Below, piece by piece: positions 11,831 through 22,080 of a DNA stretch of 64,000 nucleotides (the first letter of the stretch is position 1; every line of letters starts with the position of its first letter). Source of the stretch: Ailanthus altissimus (lineage: Eukaryota; Streptophyta; Magnoliopsida; Sapindales; Simaroubaceae). The position numbers and the translations under genes were made by a program. The notes below the pieces were generated by a model. The model was given only the letters and a program-made list of their open reading frames with translations, ran no database searches and had not been told where the DNA came from. Where the stretch lies: assembly GCA_946807835.1 (NCBI GenBank), contig OX327710.1:11086501-11150500 (forward strand), given 5' to 3'.

Positions 11831-12952
11831 TTAAAAAAATTCTCCAACTTTCATTAATTAAACACTCTCACTCCCTTCCCGTAATAAGGGGCCTCTTTTG
11901 TAGCGGCACCAAACTCTAGTTGGTTATATATATAATTAGAAATTTACTTGGTATTTGATTGTTTTGGGTGTTGTTGACTGTTTTTAGTTATTGGTTTTCT
12001 ATGATGTTATAGTTATCTATAGTAGTGTTTATATTTTTTCCCTCTTACACGAGAGTTATGTCTTTCAACTTCCAAACTATTTTGGTTGTAATTTTCTCTT
12101 CTTTGAAAGTATTCTTCATTGGAAAAATTATTTTATCCTTTATATACAATGGTGAGGGTCGAGCACTCGTTACTGTGAAAGTATATTTTAAGTCCCGTTA
12201 ATTTCTCTAATAATTTTATTAAAAGCCCTTAATTCTGTACTTAACTAATTTTCTTAAATGTAATTCAGTTTACTTCAAAAACACTCCCAGATCCCTTTTA
12301 TTTAACACTTGAAAGTACATATAATATTAATAAATGCATCACATTAACTTGCACCCTAAAAGCATGTGCAAATAAGAACTAAAAATTAACTACTAACAAG
12401 TGCTCTCTTTCTTTCCCGCTCTCTTCCTCTCCATTAAAAAAAAAAAAAATGCCCCCCTATTCTATTAATTAAACACACCCTTTTAAATGCTCCCATTATT
12501 TTAATTTTATATTAAAATGCCCCCACTCTATTAATTAAATTTATTATCTTTTATTTAACCATGAAAATTGAAGTATTACCGAATGGATCATATTAACTTT
12601 TGGTTGAAGACATTATCTTAAGAATACAAAAGATTAGTTAGTAGAACAAATGTTTGCCTTTATATGTAAGAATATATATACTCTAATTATTAATTAATTA
12701 TTTTCAATCCTTAAGTAGTGAAGAACTTTTAGTATTTGATTTAAGTTCTAAAATCTAACACGTATCCTTTTAACATGCATTAACAAGGCCCTTGTTTAGA
12801 AGATTAACAAAAAAAAAACTAGGAAAGCACAAAATCCAAGGAGAAATTAACAAAAGTTGAACCAGAAAATATGAACACCTCATGGGTTTTATTACAAAAT
12901 TCTAATAGACTATAAGCAGACAGAAATGGCTCTCAATCTCATCCATCTTCAA
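11831..12952. other. Unassigned AT-rich DNA
   Basis: No ORF, RNA gene or transposon end was recognised. The phrase TTCTATTAATTAAACACAC and its relatives (AATGCCCCC-CTATTAATTAAA) recur near 11850, 12450 and 12520, suggesting a small dispersed or tandem repeat. Confidence 0.5.
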
Positions 12953-13235
12953 TATTACAAAATGGTCTTTCCTACCTTAGCGTTAATAAAAGATTTTACT
13001 GACATTATTTTATAATATTAATGTTACCCGAATAAAAAATTTACTAATATTATCTATTTTCAGTAAATTACTAATATCATAATATCAATAAATCGTTAAT
13101 ACTATAGTATTAATAATTTTCTGACACCAAGATATCAATAATTTACTAATATTATAATATCAATGAATCTTTGATATTGTGATATTAGTAAATTACTGAT
13201 ACCGTAATATTAGAGATTTTATATTTAATTTAAAA
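12953..13235. repeat. Left TIR and subterminal repeat block of the CACTA element
   Basis: At least six degenerate copies of an AAATTACTAATATCATAAT-type unit follow TTTTACTGACATTATT. The block is the inverted counterpart of 18540-18752. In CACTA elements such subterminal repeats bind the element's own DNA-binding protein. Confidence 0.75.
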
Positions 13236-13499
13236 TATTTTTTAACAATTTTAAATTTAAATTATTAGACTAAAATTCTAAATTTATTTATAAACTACAA
13301 TTCCATAAATAAATACCATATCTAAGTAAATATAATTTTATTTATTTAGTATAAATAAAATTACAATTATTAAAACATCCAAACTAAGTTTCATAAATAG
13401 TGCAAAGCATCTCAATTTATATCTTAAAATACTACAACAATTCTATAAGTACATCTAAAATGATACTAAAGTAAATTGTCAAAAATATCCCAATATATA

Positions 13500-13760
13500 A
13501 AAGCCTCCATTGACTCTTCTTCTGTCCCTTGCTCCTATTTTGTAAAAGTCTCCATGACTTGTGTATTGGTGGTAAAGGCTCTATAAAAGTTGTAATAGAC
13601 TTGGACTGCTGGTAACTAGGGCCATCTTGAACTTGCGGCTATTGAGGACAAGCATTCAGGGCCTTCTATTGTGTTTAGCTGCCCATTCTTGGCAAGAATT
13701 CATAGATGAACCAACGAGCTCCAAGGAACAAAACTTGCAATAAGTGAAAAGCTAGTACTA
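13500..13760 (-). other. Exon-like or 3'-UTR-like segment inside the CACTA element
   Basis: This patch is less AT-biased than its surroundings. On the minus strand it has partly open frames with stops (one reads SYQQSKSITTFIEPLPPIHK). It could be the last exon and 3' UTR of a captured gene, or an eroded transposase exon. I do not recognise it. Confidence 0.25.
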
Positions 13761-14286
13761 AACTGACCAGTTCAACCACATATATTCATCATTTTGACCC
13801 AGTCTATTGGAGTTAATCCTGAAATTTTCTTTTCAAGATGTTAAAGACAAGGCGTTAAAAAGGTAAAGCCATTGTACCAGATCCTATACTTTACAGAGAA
13901 AAGAAAAGTCTAAACAAAACTAATAAATCAAAGACAGAGGCAGCCAAAACTAATAACTTATAAGAACTATTTTCATATCAGCCATTGGAATATTTCTAAA
14001 ATGTTTCACATATATTCCCCGTTTTGTTTTTTATTGCATACTTGTTCACTTGCATGCACACCACTCATCAACACATCTAGAAGAATGAAAATAGATTAAC
14101 ATAATAATCGTAAGTTTACTTAACAACCAGCTATTTTATAATAAAAGTTACATAAATAAACATTAATGACTACTCTTACACAAATTACAAAGATGTTTAA
14201 AAGAAAACCTACAAAATGCTAAGAAAATACAAGATACCATGTCATATAAATCATGAGAAAATTAGATTTTTATTTGAACTTCATAT

Positions 14287-14313
14287 ATATATACACACAC
14301 ACACACACACATA
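14287..14313. repeat. (TA)n-(CA)n compound microsatellite
   Basis: A run of TATATATATA followed by nine ACs within the CACTA interior. Confidence 0.9.
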
Positions 14314-14958
14314 TTTTTATATATGAAAAGACTAGTATTCTATTGTAATGTAAACTTGACAATGCATTAAAGAAGCATATGAAGAGAATCATACCCGAGA
14401 GCAAGTTACCATAGTGGATCGATTGATGGACACTTTTGTTTCGACATCATCTAACAAGTTCTCTTAGCTTAGCATATTGAATGGTGAAGGCAAAATATTA
14501 ACAAATATTAATTTGCAATATAGAAAGCAAATATCAACCATATTTGTCCATAGCAATTAACATAAGTAATTAGTATATCAGACAGAAAATAAAGAATTAA
14601 AGTATGTGTGCTAAAATTTCTGCATCTACCTTCTAGCCAAATGCCAGCAGCAACTACCAAGCAGCAATTTTTTGCATATTAGTTAATGCATTTTATCAAT
14701 ATACAATATTGACAAATTTAATCTCATGGTTTTCCATTTTTCTTCCTTCCTAATAAGTGCATGTTCTTCCTTTCAGCTCATATATTTATCCAGCTATTAC
14801 TAGTGAAAAAGTTCCTTTGAAACTCTCGATCTGCAATTCAATTTCCTAATACATCACATGAAAGCAACTATAACTACCTAAAGATGAATGAAACTTCTGC
14901 ATAAACTCAAGTTCATCAATTGAGTTCCTATATATACATTTCACATAAGCTGAATAAA

Positions 14959-15112
14959 ACTTCTGCATTCAATATTTACAATTGACTTACAGTTGATAAA
15001 TTATGCTATGATTAAGCCAGAACTTATTGTAGCTAACTTCTGCATTCAATATGTACAATTGAATTACAGTTAATAAATTATGATATGATTAAGCCAGAAC
15101 TTATTGTACCTA
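14959..15112. repeat. Tandem duplication, ~76-bp unit, two copies
   Basis: Both copies contain ACTTCTGCATTCAATAT, TACAATTGA, TTACAGTT and ATGATTAAGCCAGAACTT. Only a handful of differences separate them, so this is younger than most decay in the element. Confidence 0.9.
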
Positions 15113-15616
15113 ACTGTCTTTTATCTATGCATGAGATTCCAAAGGCAACACTTGGTACCTTAAGTAAGTTCTGAAATTGTAATGAATGCCTGGAAGGAGT
15201 GGTAGGTAATCACAAAAGCATAATCACAAACTGGTATCAAGTACATATAAACAAGTTAGGTACAAGATATGGTTAAGAAGAAATGTTCCTTTATCTCATG
15301 TTCAGCTAGCAAAATCAAAGCTGAGTAATTTAACATCTCATCCCACTACATAAATATAAATGTGAAAGATATGACTGCTGTTAGATGCTATTGCAATTTG
15401 AGTACACACTCTACATGCCAATGCAAAAGAGAGAACTAAATCTTTAGTTGTAAAAGTTTAAGTAGTTATAGTGCTATTTCCTAAACCTCAAATTTCCCAC
15501 ACACAATTGAGAAAATTTCAGGAAATCAGCCCAAAGGTTATTCAAATACATCAAATGTATGAACATATAACAAGGTAAACAAAGCTCCCAAAAAACAGTA
15601 TATCATTTGAGGAATA

Positions 15617-15636
15617 GAAGAAGAAGAAGAAGAAAC
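15617..15636. repeat. (AGA)n microsatellite
   Basis: Six GAA/AGA triplets in a row. Confidence 0.85.
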
Positions 15637-16473
15637 TTTCTACTGCAACAATAAGAGCACAAGGTTACAATTTAATGTTATTGGAGAATACTGCAAAAAA
15701 AAAAAATAAGTATCTAAAGAGTAAAACACAAACGGGTATCTGAAGAGAATACTGCACAACTTGCGTGATATCTAAATGTGAAAGCATGCCATGGCAACAT
15801 GGATAAGGTGAAATATAACTTAAATGAAAAGTCTAAGGGCTACTTCTAGTGTACTCACCATGCCTGGCAACATTTGTCTCTAAAATATATGATTTCTAAG
15901 TACAATAGCAATTAATAAATGCTAATTCTACATAAAACTGTGCACTTCCCAAGAATCTCACCATCATGCCAAGCAATGCCCCTCGGTGATTCTAAAATAT
16001 TAAGCTCAAATTGTACGTGCATTTTATCTAATAAAAGAATCATGACCTAGATTTTTGGAAGAAGATTGCAGCATTTGAACAAAATCAATCTGCAAAAAAA
16101 CAGATATTAAAAAGGCCTCAACCACATCAGTGTTAAAATTATCTACACGACTACTCTGGAGCCACGATTTGTAATTTGTAAAGAAGAATCAAAGTTACAG
16201 ATATTAATTATTAATAACATAGTTTATATATTGAGCTTAACAGTAAATCTAAAAATTTGTTAAAAAAAATGAACTTACATTTTGTGTAAAATGTAATAAT
16301 GATAAGTAATCGCTCCAACATATAGATATCATGTAATCAGTTGGGTCTACCTTAAACAATTTTCTCAATGTCCTGAACACGAATGCAAATTACATTGAAA
16401 AAAAATAACATTTACAAATTAATCTGAAGATATTGGTGAATATTCAATCAGTCAAAATTATATAATAACTAAC

Positions 16474-16643
16474 CTGAAAACTAATGGGCAATAATCCTTC
16501 CATTTAAATTCATATGGATGGGTGTGGTGGGGTGTGTTTTGATCTTTCTGGTGGGAATTTTGTCCATACTTTTTCCTTGGGATCAATAGCTGAAGCTTTT
16601 TAGACCAAAAGATGCAACTAGACCAGGTCTTCCAACTGAATGC
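16474..16643 (-). other. Candidate captured exon (170 bp), unidentified
   Basis: On the minus strand it is bounded by an acceptor-like ATTACACAG at its start and a donor-like TTTTCAG/GTTAGT at its end. One frame is open across all 170 bp (AFSWKTWSSCIFWSKKLQ and onward). I do not recognise the product. It lies ~570 bp beyond the proteasome exon on the same strand and could be part of the same captured locus or of another gene. Confidence 0.3.
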
Positions 16644-16812
16644 CTGTGTAATCACTTCCACATTTTGATAATCAGTCACCACAACAATTCAAGTTATCAG
16701 AAATATATATAGATTACTGCTAGAACTACACATACAAAATTATCAGAATATCCTCTACAAGAAATAATGATCAAATTAACAGTCATAAAAGATATGGCAT
16801 CAGAACTTTTAC

Positions 16813-16868
16813 CATCAAAATGCAACAGCTTTCTGCAAGAATCATCATATTCAATTGTTGGATCCTCT
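16813..16868 (-). other. Candidate captured mini-exon (56 bp), unidentified
   Basis: An acceptor-like TTTGGACTGCAG precedes it and a donor-like GATG/GTAAAAG follows it, both on the minus strand. It does not encode the expected second segment of a proteasome alpha subunit, so if real it belongs to another gene or to a non-coding transcript. Confidence 0.25.
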
Positions 16869-17215
16869 CTGCAGTCCAAAACATAGTAACAAGTTATCAT
16901 GACTTATACAAAACAAACACTTTAAGTTTATCACAACGAATATTAAGTTTATCGCAACGAATACATTCATTCACAAGTAATAATTCTAAATAATCAAATT
17001 CGATTTTCATAGCAATAATAACCAATTCCAGTTCATGATCTGAACTGTTCGATCAACACCATAATAAGGGACCACCAATTTCATCAAAGCCCTAAAATTC
17101 AGTCAAGCTGACACACATCACCTGAAACCCACTCAAACACTAACCTAATTGGAATGTAAATTTTGTAAATAAAGTCAAATGATATGAAAACTCAAATGGC
17201 GACAATGAAAGAGAC

Positions 17216-17388
17216 CTAGAATCCCAGAGCTTGGCGGTGGATTTCTTTTTGACACCGAGAACGATGGCATCAGTGCCACGAACGCCGATGGCATCATTGC
17301 CTTTGCGTACGGCTTCAATTGTGTATTCCACTTAGAACAGATGGTCGTCTGACGAAAACACCGTTATTGCTCTATCGTATCTTGCCAT
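17216..17388 (-). pseudogene. 20S proteasome alpha subunit (type 7 / alpha4), first exon, broken copy
   Basis: The minus strand encodes MARYDRAITVFSSDDHLF, a stop codon, then [29 protein letters not shown] and AKLWDSR. This is the N-terminus of the plant alpha-7-type (PAD1-like) subunit, which forms the outer ring of the 20S core and gates substrate entry. The family has Gln at codon 19, where a TAA (17332-17334) sits here. Reading ends at AG/GTCTC, a possible intron donor, in the right place for the end of exon 1 after DSR. None of the rest of the protein (about 190 residues: KIV-LD-H onward) is visible downstream. The retained donor and upstream T/C-rich leader suggest DNA-level capture, not reverse transcription. 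It lies inside the CACTA element. Confidence 0.85.
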
Positions 17389-17740
17389 TTTCTCTCCTCT
17401 TTGATTTTTCCTTTTTTTCTTGATTTGTTTTACAAGCTTACTGAGTGTGATGATTGAAATTCTTCAAGACTCTCACCAAGCGCTGCTCACGTCACTGAAA
17501 AACGTGTTGATCAAGGTCAAAGTGCCAGCATTGTGTTGTGAGAGGCATGTGTTTACGTGTGAGGTGAGGCGGCTTTATCATTGTCATGGTGAGGAGAAGG
17601 GTTTTTTCGAACGCAAAGCAAAAAATTTTATATCTCCAAAATTAGAAGAGTTTCATCCTTTAGACAAAATACGACCTCATTTGGACCCAACAAACACTGC
17701 CACAAAAAAATTAATAACACATCAGGTAAAATGACGCCGT
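17389..17740 (-). promoter_or_regulatory. Probable captured 5' UTR and promoter of the proteasome gene fragment
   Basis: Upstream of the proteasome ATG the minus strand is A/G-rich immediately before the start (AAAGAGGAGAGAAAATGG). It then changes to moderate-GC sequence that has no match elsewhere in the window. The gene-like composition ends near 17740. The boundary is an inference from composition only. The 104-codon + strand frame here looks like a shadow of it. Confidence 0.35.
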
Positions 17741-18009
17741 TTCTTATATTTTGCAAAGAGGATTTAAATTTTTTTAATAACGACGTCATTTTATTCTATA
17801 ATAATTTCCACGTCATTTGCTTTTTACATTTTCTTAAATATTCTTATTACATATTTATCACTTATTTTTAAAAAAAAAAATTCATACTTTGTATCATAAA
17901 TTTGTGAAACAAAGTATCACAAATTTTTTGATAGAATATAATTTTTTTTGTTGTGAAAAAATTTATCACGAATTACTGATATAATAAAATTTATAATAAA
18001 TTCTATGAT

Positions 18010-18425
18010 AAATTTATGATAGTGTTATATTATAATATTTAACATAATTGAATTTGAAATTATAATATTTAACATAACTGAAATTAAAATTATAATCAAA
18101 ATGATAATATTTAAGTAATTAAAATTGAATTTGAAATTATAACATTTAACGTAATTAAAATTAGAATTGGAATCAGAATTATAAGGCTGAATGTAATTGA
18201 AATCTAAATTATGACTTTTAATGTAATTGAAATTGAAATTGAATTTGCAATTACAATATTTAACATAGTTGAAATTAAAAATAGATTCAGAATTTTAATA
18301 CCTAATGTAGTTGAAATTAGATTTAGAATTATAATATTTAACATAGTCAAAACTAAAACTACATTAGGAATTATAATATTTATCTTAATTAAAATAAAAA
18401 TTAAATTTTGACCAATTATAACATT
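18010..18425. repeat. Degenerate tandem array, ~55-60-bp unit, about seven copies
   Basis: A unit of the form ATTATAATATTTAACATAATTGAAATT-GAATTTGAA recurs with substitutions across ~400 bp inside the right arm of the CACTA element. The + strand frame of 66 codons at 18211-18411 is a by-product of this simple repeat and not a gene. Confidence 0.8.
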
Positions 18426-18539
18426 TAATAAAATACAAAAAAAAGGTCAAAAATAATGTAAACAATTAAATTTAGTCAATATTGAAAATTGTAATTAAAA
18501 AATTAAGGTAAAAAAACAATGTTGTTTTAGGCATTATAT

Positions 18540-18752
18540 TAATTTTAAAATTTTTTAAATAAAAATTTCTAATATTAAAGTATCACTAATCTATTAAAAT
18601 TTTATTTTCTAATACTATGATATTAGTAATTCAATAACACTTCATTTTTCTGATATCATAGTATTAACAATTTACTGACAATAGGTTTTACTGACACCAT
18701 TTAAAAAAGTGTCAGTAACATGGTGTCAATAAAACTCATTTTTATAGTAGTG
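18540..18752. repeat. Right TIR and subterminal repeat block of the CACTA element
   Basis: The last 8 bases TAGTAGTG are CACTACTA on the other strand. The GGTGTCAATAAAAC and GGTGTCAGTAAC-type units form a short palindrome with GACACCATT just inside the end. Inward, ACTAATATCATAG-type units mirror those at 12970-13235. Confidence 0.85.
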
Positions 18753-19017
18753 CTTTATACTTGATTATTACCTTTACAGTTGTCTTTCATTTTTGTGACC
18801 CAATTCATTGGTTTCCATCTTCTTTGAATATTTTCGATACAAAAATTTTGAATATACTTTAGTTGTTCGAAATTGACACCAAAGAGTTTTAAGAGATTAA
18901 ATTTTTGTACTCGTTGCATGGACATTGTTGTTTAAATCTGACTTACAAATTTTTTAAAACATAAATCGACAAAGCTAAAAAATGTTCGTCGTATCATCAA
19001 ACTGTGGTAAATATAAG

Positions 19018-20142
19018 TGTTTTTATCCTAAAAAATTTCTCTTTTTAGGCATAAGGTCCCCAAGCCTGATAAAGGCCGAACTCCAAGAGCTCACTCAAAC
19101 GTTGCCTTTAAAAAAACAGCCCTCCTCAAAGGCTCAATGTTGCTTGAGGGGTGAGTCCAATTCAAAGACAGGCTTGCAGTAACACCCAATAGGTCTAAAT
19201 CTTGACCAAACTGAACGGCGAAGGACTAGCTCAGATTTAAAAGTATCTAATTGATAATCAGAAACACCTATTCAATTAGGCCGACCTAAATATGACCATG
19301 GTCCCTATTTATGTACTAATCAGGTTGGCTTGTTTCGATGCCTGCACAGTTAGTAAAGAAGTCAGGGTTGACTATCTACCAGATGGACTGATCAGGTACA
19401 GTCAGCGTAATCAACGAAAGGTTCGCTCTTAAGATCTCAAGTCATAACCGAGCCGATGGGAGAAACGACCCCAGAAATCAGACCCGAGCCATTTAGATCT
19501 AGCCTCGCACTTAACCAAAATCACCAGCGAAGACAAACCTAAGAAATATGCTTAACACATCAGAAGGGAACCTAACATGTAATAAGACTAGGATCAAGAG
19601 ATCCAAAGAAGGATATTTAGCATGTGTTAGATGTACAACAGAAAGATATTTGGCGTGTGTCAGATGCACAACAGAAGAATATTTGGCGTGTGTCAGATGT
19701 GCAGCAGAGGATATTCAACGCAAATCATAAGTACAACAGAGGCAAAAAAATCTTAAAAGACCTCCAAAATGCCAATACTATAAGAAGGAAAAAGAAAAAT
19801 ATTGAGAAAGATGATGCCCAAATAGTAGAAAAATTAACACAAAGAAAAAAAGGTTTTCCTTCTCCTATTCTGATCATATTTGTACTTCTTTCATATTAAA
19901 ACTCTAATAAAAAAAAAAAGGAATGAGAACCCTTTCTGACTTAAGCATCAGAGAGTCTCCACTGGAACCTACCCCAGTGAGATTGTCTTCAAGCTTGTGT
20001 CCGTATTTTTTATAGCTCGCAACAAAATAAGAAACCTAAGCCCGCGCTGATCACTTTTGTTAGGATGAGGCCTAAGTTTCATTTTCATTCACAAGTAAAT
20101 TTAAAACTCATTGGCCCGAGGAATCATTTTTTTAGGTCAACA
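19018..20142 (+). mobile_element. Solo Ty3/gypsy (Tat-like) LTR, 1125 bp, with perfect TSD ATAAG
   Basis: The element starts TGTTTTTATCC and ends GGTCAACA. The 5-bp ATAAG lies immediately before (19013-19017) and after (20143-20147). Near the right end the text CTTTCTGACTTAAGCATCAG, AGAGTCTCC and CCAGTGAGATTG is typical of Tat-lineage gypsy U5 regions, so the LTR reads left to right. No internal sequence follows, so this is a recombination-derived solo LTR. A small 33-bp tandem array lies in its centre. Confidence 0.85.
19611..19722. repeat. 33-bp tandem repeat, three copies, in the LTR
   Basis: The unit ATATTTGGCGTGTGTCAGATG plus CACAACAGAAG occurs three times. As 33 is divisible by three the array stays open in two + strand frames, giving short repetitive peptides (YLACVRCTTE). 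I treat those frames as artefacts. Confidence 0.9.
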
Positions 20143-20147
20143 ATAAG

Positions 20148-20956
20148 TACTTGCAACAAGGCTAAAGGAAGATTCAAAACTACAGAAGGGTTAAAATATC
20201 AAAGTTATAAACTTAAAGTACAAAGTCTAAATTTATAGAGGCTAAAGCATCACCAGTATTGAAAATATATATAAAGGGGAAAATAGTATAAATGTTATTT
20301 TCTTAAGAGGATAAATATTTATTTTTAATAAACCTAGTCGGATCTAAAGGAAAATTTATCGAAATGAAAAATGAAGAATACGAAATTAAGGGGACAGACG
20401 ACAGTACTCATCCCTAAGAATATGGCATAAAACATAAAGCCTAAGGGCAGTTTATTATTGAAATGGGAATTATATTCATAAACATTAAAACATTTAACAA
20501 AATATATGAATAAACGCATATTTATTTAATTAAAAAGTTTTTTGGGGGCAACCTTCGGCCCCTATTGTATTCCTGTATAAATGCAATCCGAATTTGATTA
20601 GCTTAGGTTCCCATAAACATTCTTATCATCTTTCTCTCAAATATAACCATGCATGATGCATCGATCATTTTCTCATTCTTTCTATCTCCTTTTTGCTTTT
20701 GTTTCTCTTAAAATTGGTTCATGTCATGATATGGACTTCAACAAAATTGTAAAATCACTTTAGAAAACAAGGCATTCAAGGCCTTCACAATTCTCTTATG
20801 AGAAGGCATAGTTATGTTTAAAGAAGCAGACAGAGCTCTTTTAGCTAGCTTCAGTTCCTCTTTCTACCTCTGACAAATATGGAAAACATTTTTTTTTATA
20901 GAACTCTTCTAGATAATATTAGTACAATAAACTAGAACGAAAATTATGAAGATGGA
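20148..20956. other. Unassigned DNA with a promoter-like patch
   Basis: AT-rich and mostly featureless. At 20540-20583 there is a GGGGGCAACC...CGGCCCC patch followed by TATAAATG (20576-20583), a plausible TATA box ~75 bp upstream of the small + strand frame at 20653. Confidence 0.4.
20653..20763 (+). CDS. Candidate 36-residue peptide with signal-peptide-like start
   Basis: The frame runs from ATGATG at 20653 to TAG at 20761. Residues 6-20 are hydrophobic (SFSHSFYLLFAFVSLKIGS), followed by CHDMDFNKIVKSL. A TATA-like box lies ~75 bp upstream and the leader is CT-rich (CATCTTTCTCTC), as in plant 5' UTRs. After the stop the same frame stays open for 18 more codons, so a longer gene may have been truncated by mutation. 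I do not recognise it, and chance is a serious alternative at this length. Confidence 0.25.
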   Translation: MMHRSFSHSFYLLFAFVSLKIGSCHDMDFNKIVKSL

Positions 20957-21111
20957 CTACAAACTTTGTATTTCAACTGATATGGTATTTGATGTATTAA
21001 TTTTTTATTGGGTTGTATAACTATCACATTAATGATTTTAAAACATCAATAATCATTTGACATAAAGTAGTCACTAATTTATGATACATCAGTTAGAATA
21101 CAAACTTTGTT
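20957..21111. repeat. MITE-like element with ~27-bp TIRs
   Basis: The left end reads ACAAACTTTGTATTTCAACTG. The reverse complement of the right end reads ACAAAGTTTGTATTCTAACTG. The inner phrase TAGTCACTAATTTATGATACA is related to TAGTCATTAATTAGTGACAC at 37563 and 44424, so a dispersed family is likely. Confidence 0.55.
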
Positions 21112-21289
21112 TCTAAACTTTGTAAATCTAGTATTATCATGGTAGTGTTATGGACCCAAATATATGATTAAAGAAATTCTTCACAGAACTAGTTGAGGAT
21201 ATCTTGCGAAGAAAGATTTTGATCCTTTTAACAAAAAATGCTAGAGCAAACAAGGAGCAATAGGGTTAATCGGTAGGAATGGGCTATTT

Positions 21290-21710
21290 ACATAAAGATC
21301 TCCAACAAGTCTTTTAACAGCTTGCAGAAAACTATTGGGCTAAGGTTGGTCATGTCAAGTAAGGAGTCGCCCACCTCCCCACTCATGGTCTTCTTTGAAT
21401 CCTCCTTGAAAACCAATTCAAGCTCTGCATTTTTCCTTTGGTTGAGCTCTTTAGTTAACAATTGGAGTTCTCGGCTCTCTCGAACACATCCGCTTATAAC
21501 TCTTCAGGTAAAGCTACTTCCAGCATTGACCACTGCCAACTCACCAAATTCCCAACCAAATATATTATGGGAGTCATTTGCCTCACTTTTACTTTAAGAT
21601 ATTTTCTGTCAACAGACCTAGAAATAATAAAGAACAAACAACTTATTACCCAGGCATTTAAACAAAAGTTGTGCAAGCACTTATGATTAAGGGCCGAGAA
21701 GTCAAACTAT
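21290..21710 (-). pseudogene. Fragment of a Tat-type antisense extra ORF (coiled-coil part)
   Basis: On the minus strand, a coiled-coil reading appears (LTKELNQRKNAELELVFKED) followed by GEVGDSLLDM. A preceding, differently framed segment reads MTPIIYLVGNLV and LEVALPEEL. This resembles the C-terminal part of the extra ORF that many Tat gypsy elements carry opposite to gag-pol (a fuller copy is at 46711-49202). The fragment is frameshifted, and its promoter-like upstream part survives at 21830-22080. Confidence 0.45.
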
Positions 21711-21829
21711 GAAGAACTAAGAAAAAAAATATGTAGAAAATCTAATAAAATGACTCAAAAATCAAAAGCAAAGGCAAGAATAAAAGAAAACAAAACTTAC
21801 TTGTGGAAAAAAAATCATTAAAGTTGAAA

Positions 21830-22080
21830 GAATAACCTTTAAATACAAAGCTTCTCTCTTTATAAATAACAACTTTTCTCTCTAAAAATACTTAAATGGC
21901 AGTAAAAGTGACTAAAGAATAGAGTTATGAAAATGTAAAAAGAGCACCTATGAGGATCTCACTAGGTGCTCTCAATTGTTGAATAAGATCTAACAACTGA
22001 GATCCACTCATGAGAGAAGAGCCTTTCAACTGACAAACATCAATTCAAAAATCATCCTAGCCATCCAATCAAGGCCAACA
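21830..22080 (-). promoter_or_regulatory. Upstream/promoter-like region of the antisense-ORF fragment
   Basis: The minus strand has TATTTATAAAGAGAG (complement of 21854-21868) and, further upstream, GATCTCAGTTGTTAG. The latter resembles GATCTCAACTGTTGG at 45940, upstream of the extra ORF in the large Tat element. A TATA-like box at similar distance in both copies suggests a conserved internal promoter. Confidence 0.4.

Larger units (their letters stand above)
12953..18752. mobile_element. CACTA (En/Spm-type) transposon carrying host gene fragments
   Basis: The right end, read inward on the minus strand, begins CACTACTATAAAAATGAG, a canonical CACTA terminus. It is followed by ~200 bp of subterminal repeats built on TACTGACA and ACTAATATCATAGTATTA. 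The left end has the matching subterminal repeats in inverted orientation (12970-13235) behind an eroded terminus (TATTACAAAATGG). The flanking 3 bp (CAA and CTT) do not match, so the left limit may be off by a few bases. No TNPD/TNPA transposase is recognisable in the ~5.8 kb body, which instead holds a proteasome exon and other exon-like sequence. It is therefore non-autonomous. Confidence 0.75.

Noticed and set aside
16813..16868. A reading with DPTIE...RK resembling the switch I region of Ras GTPases
   Set aside because: Only about ten residues match, the spacing is wrong, plants lack true Ras genes, and there is no GTP-binding P-loop nearby. Chance is more likely.
17420..17734. 104-codon + strand frame next to the proteasome exon
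   Set aside because: It lies opposite the leader/promoter of the captured gene, has no motif and no upstream promoter signal. I treat it as a shadow.
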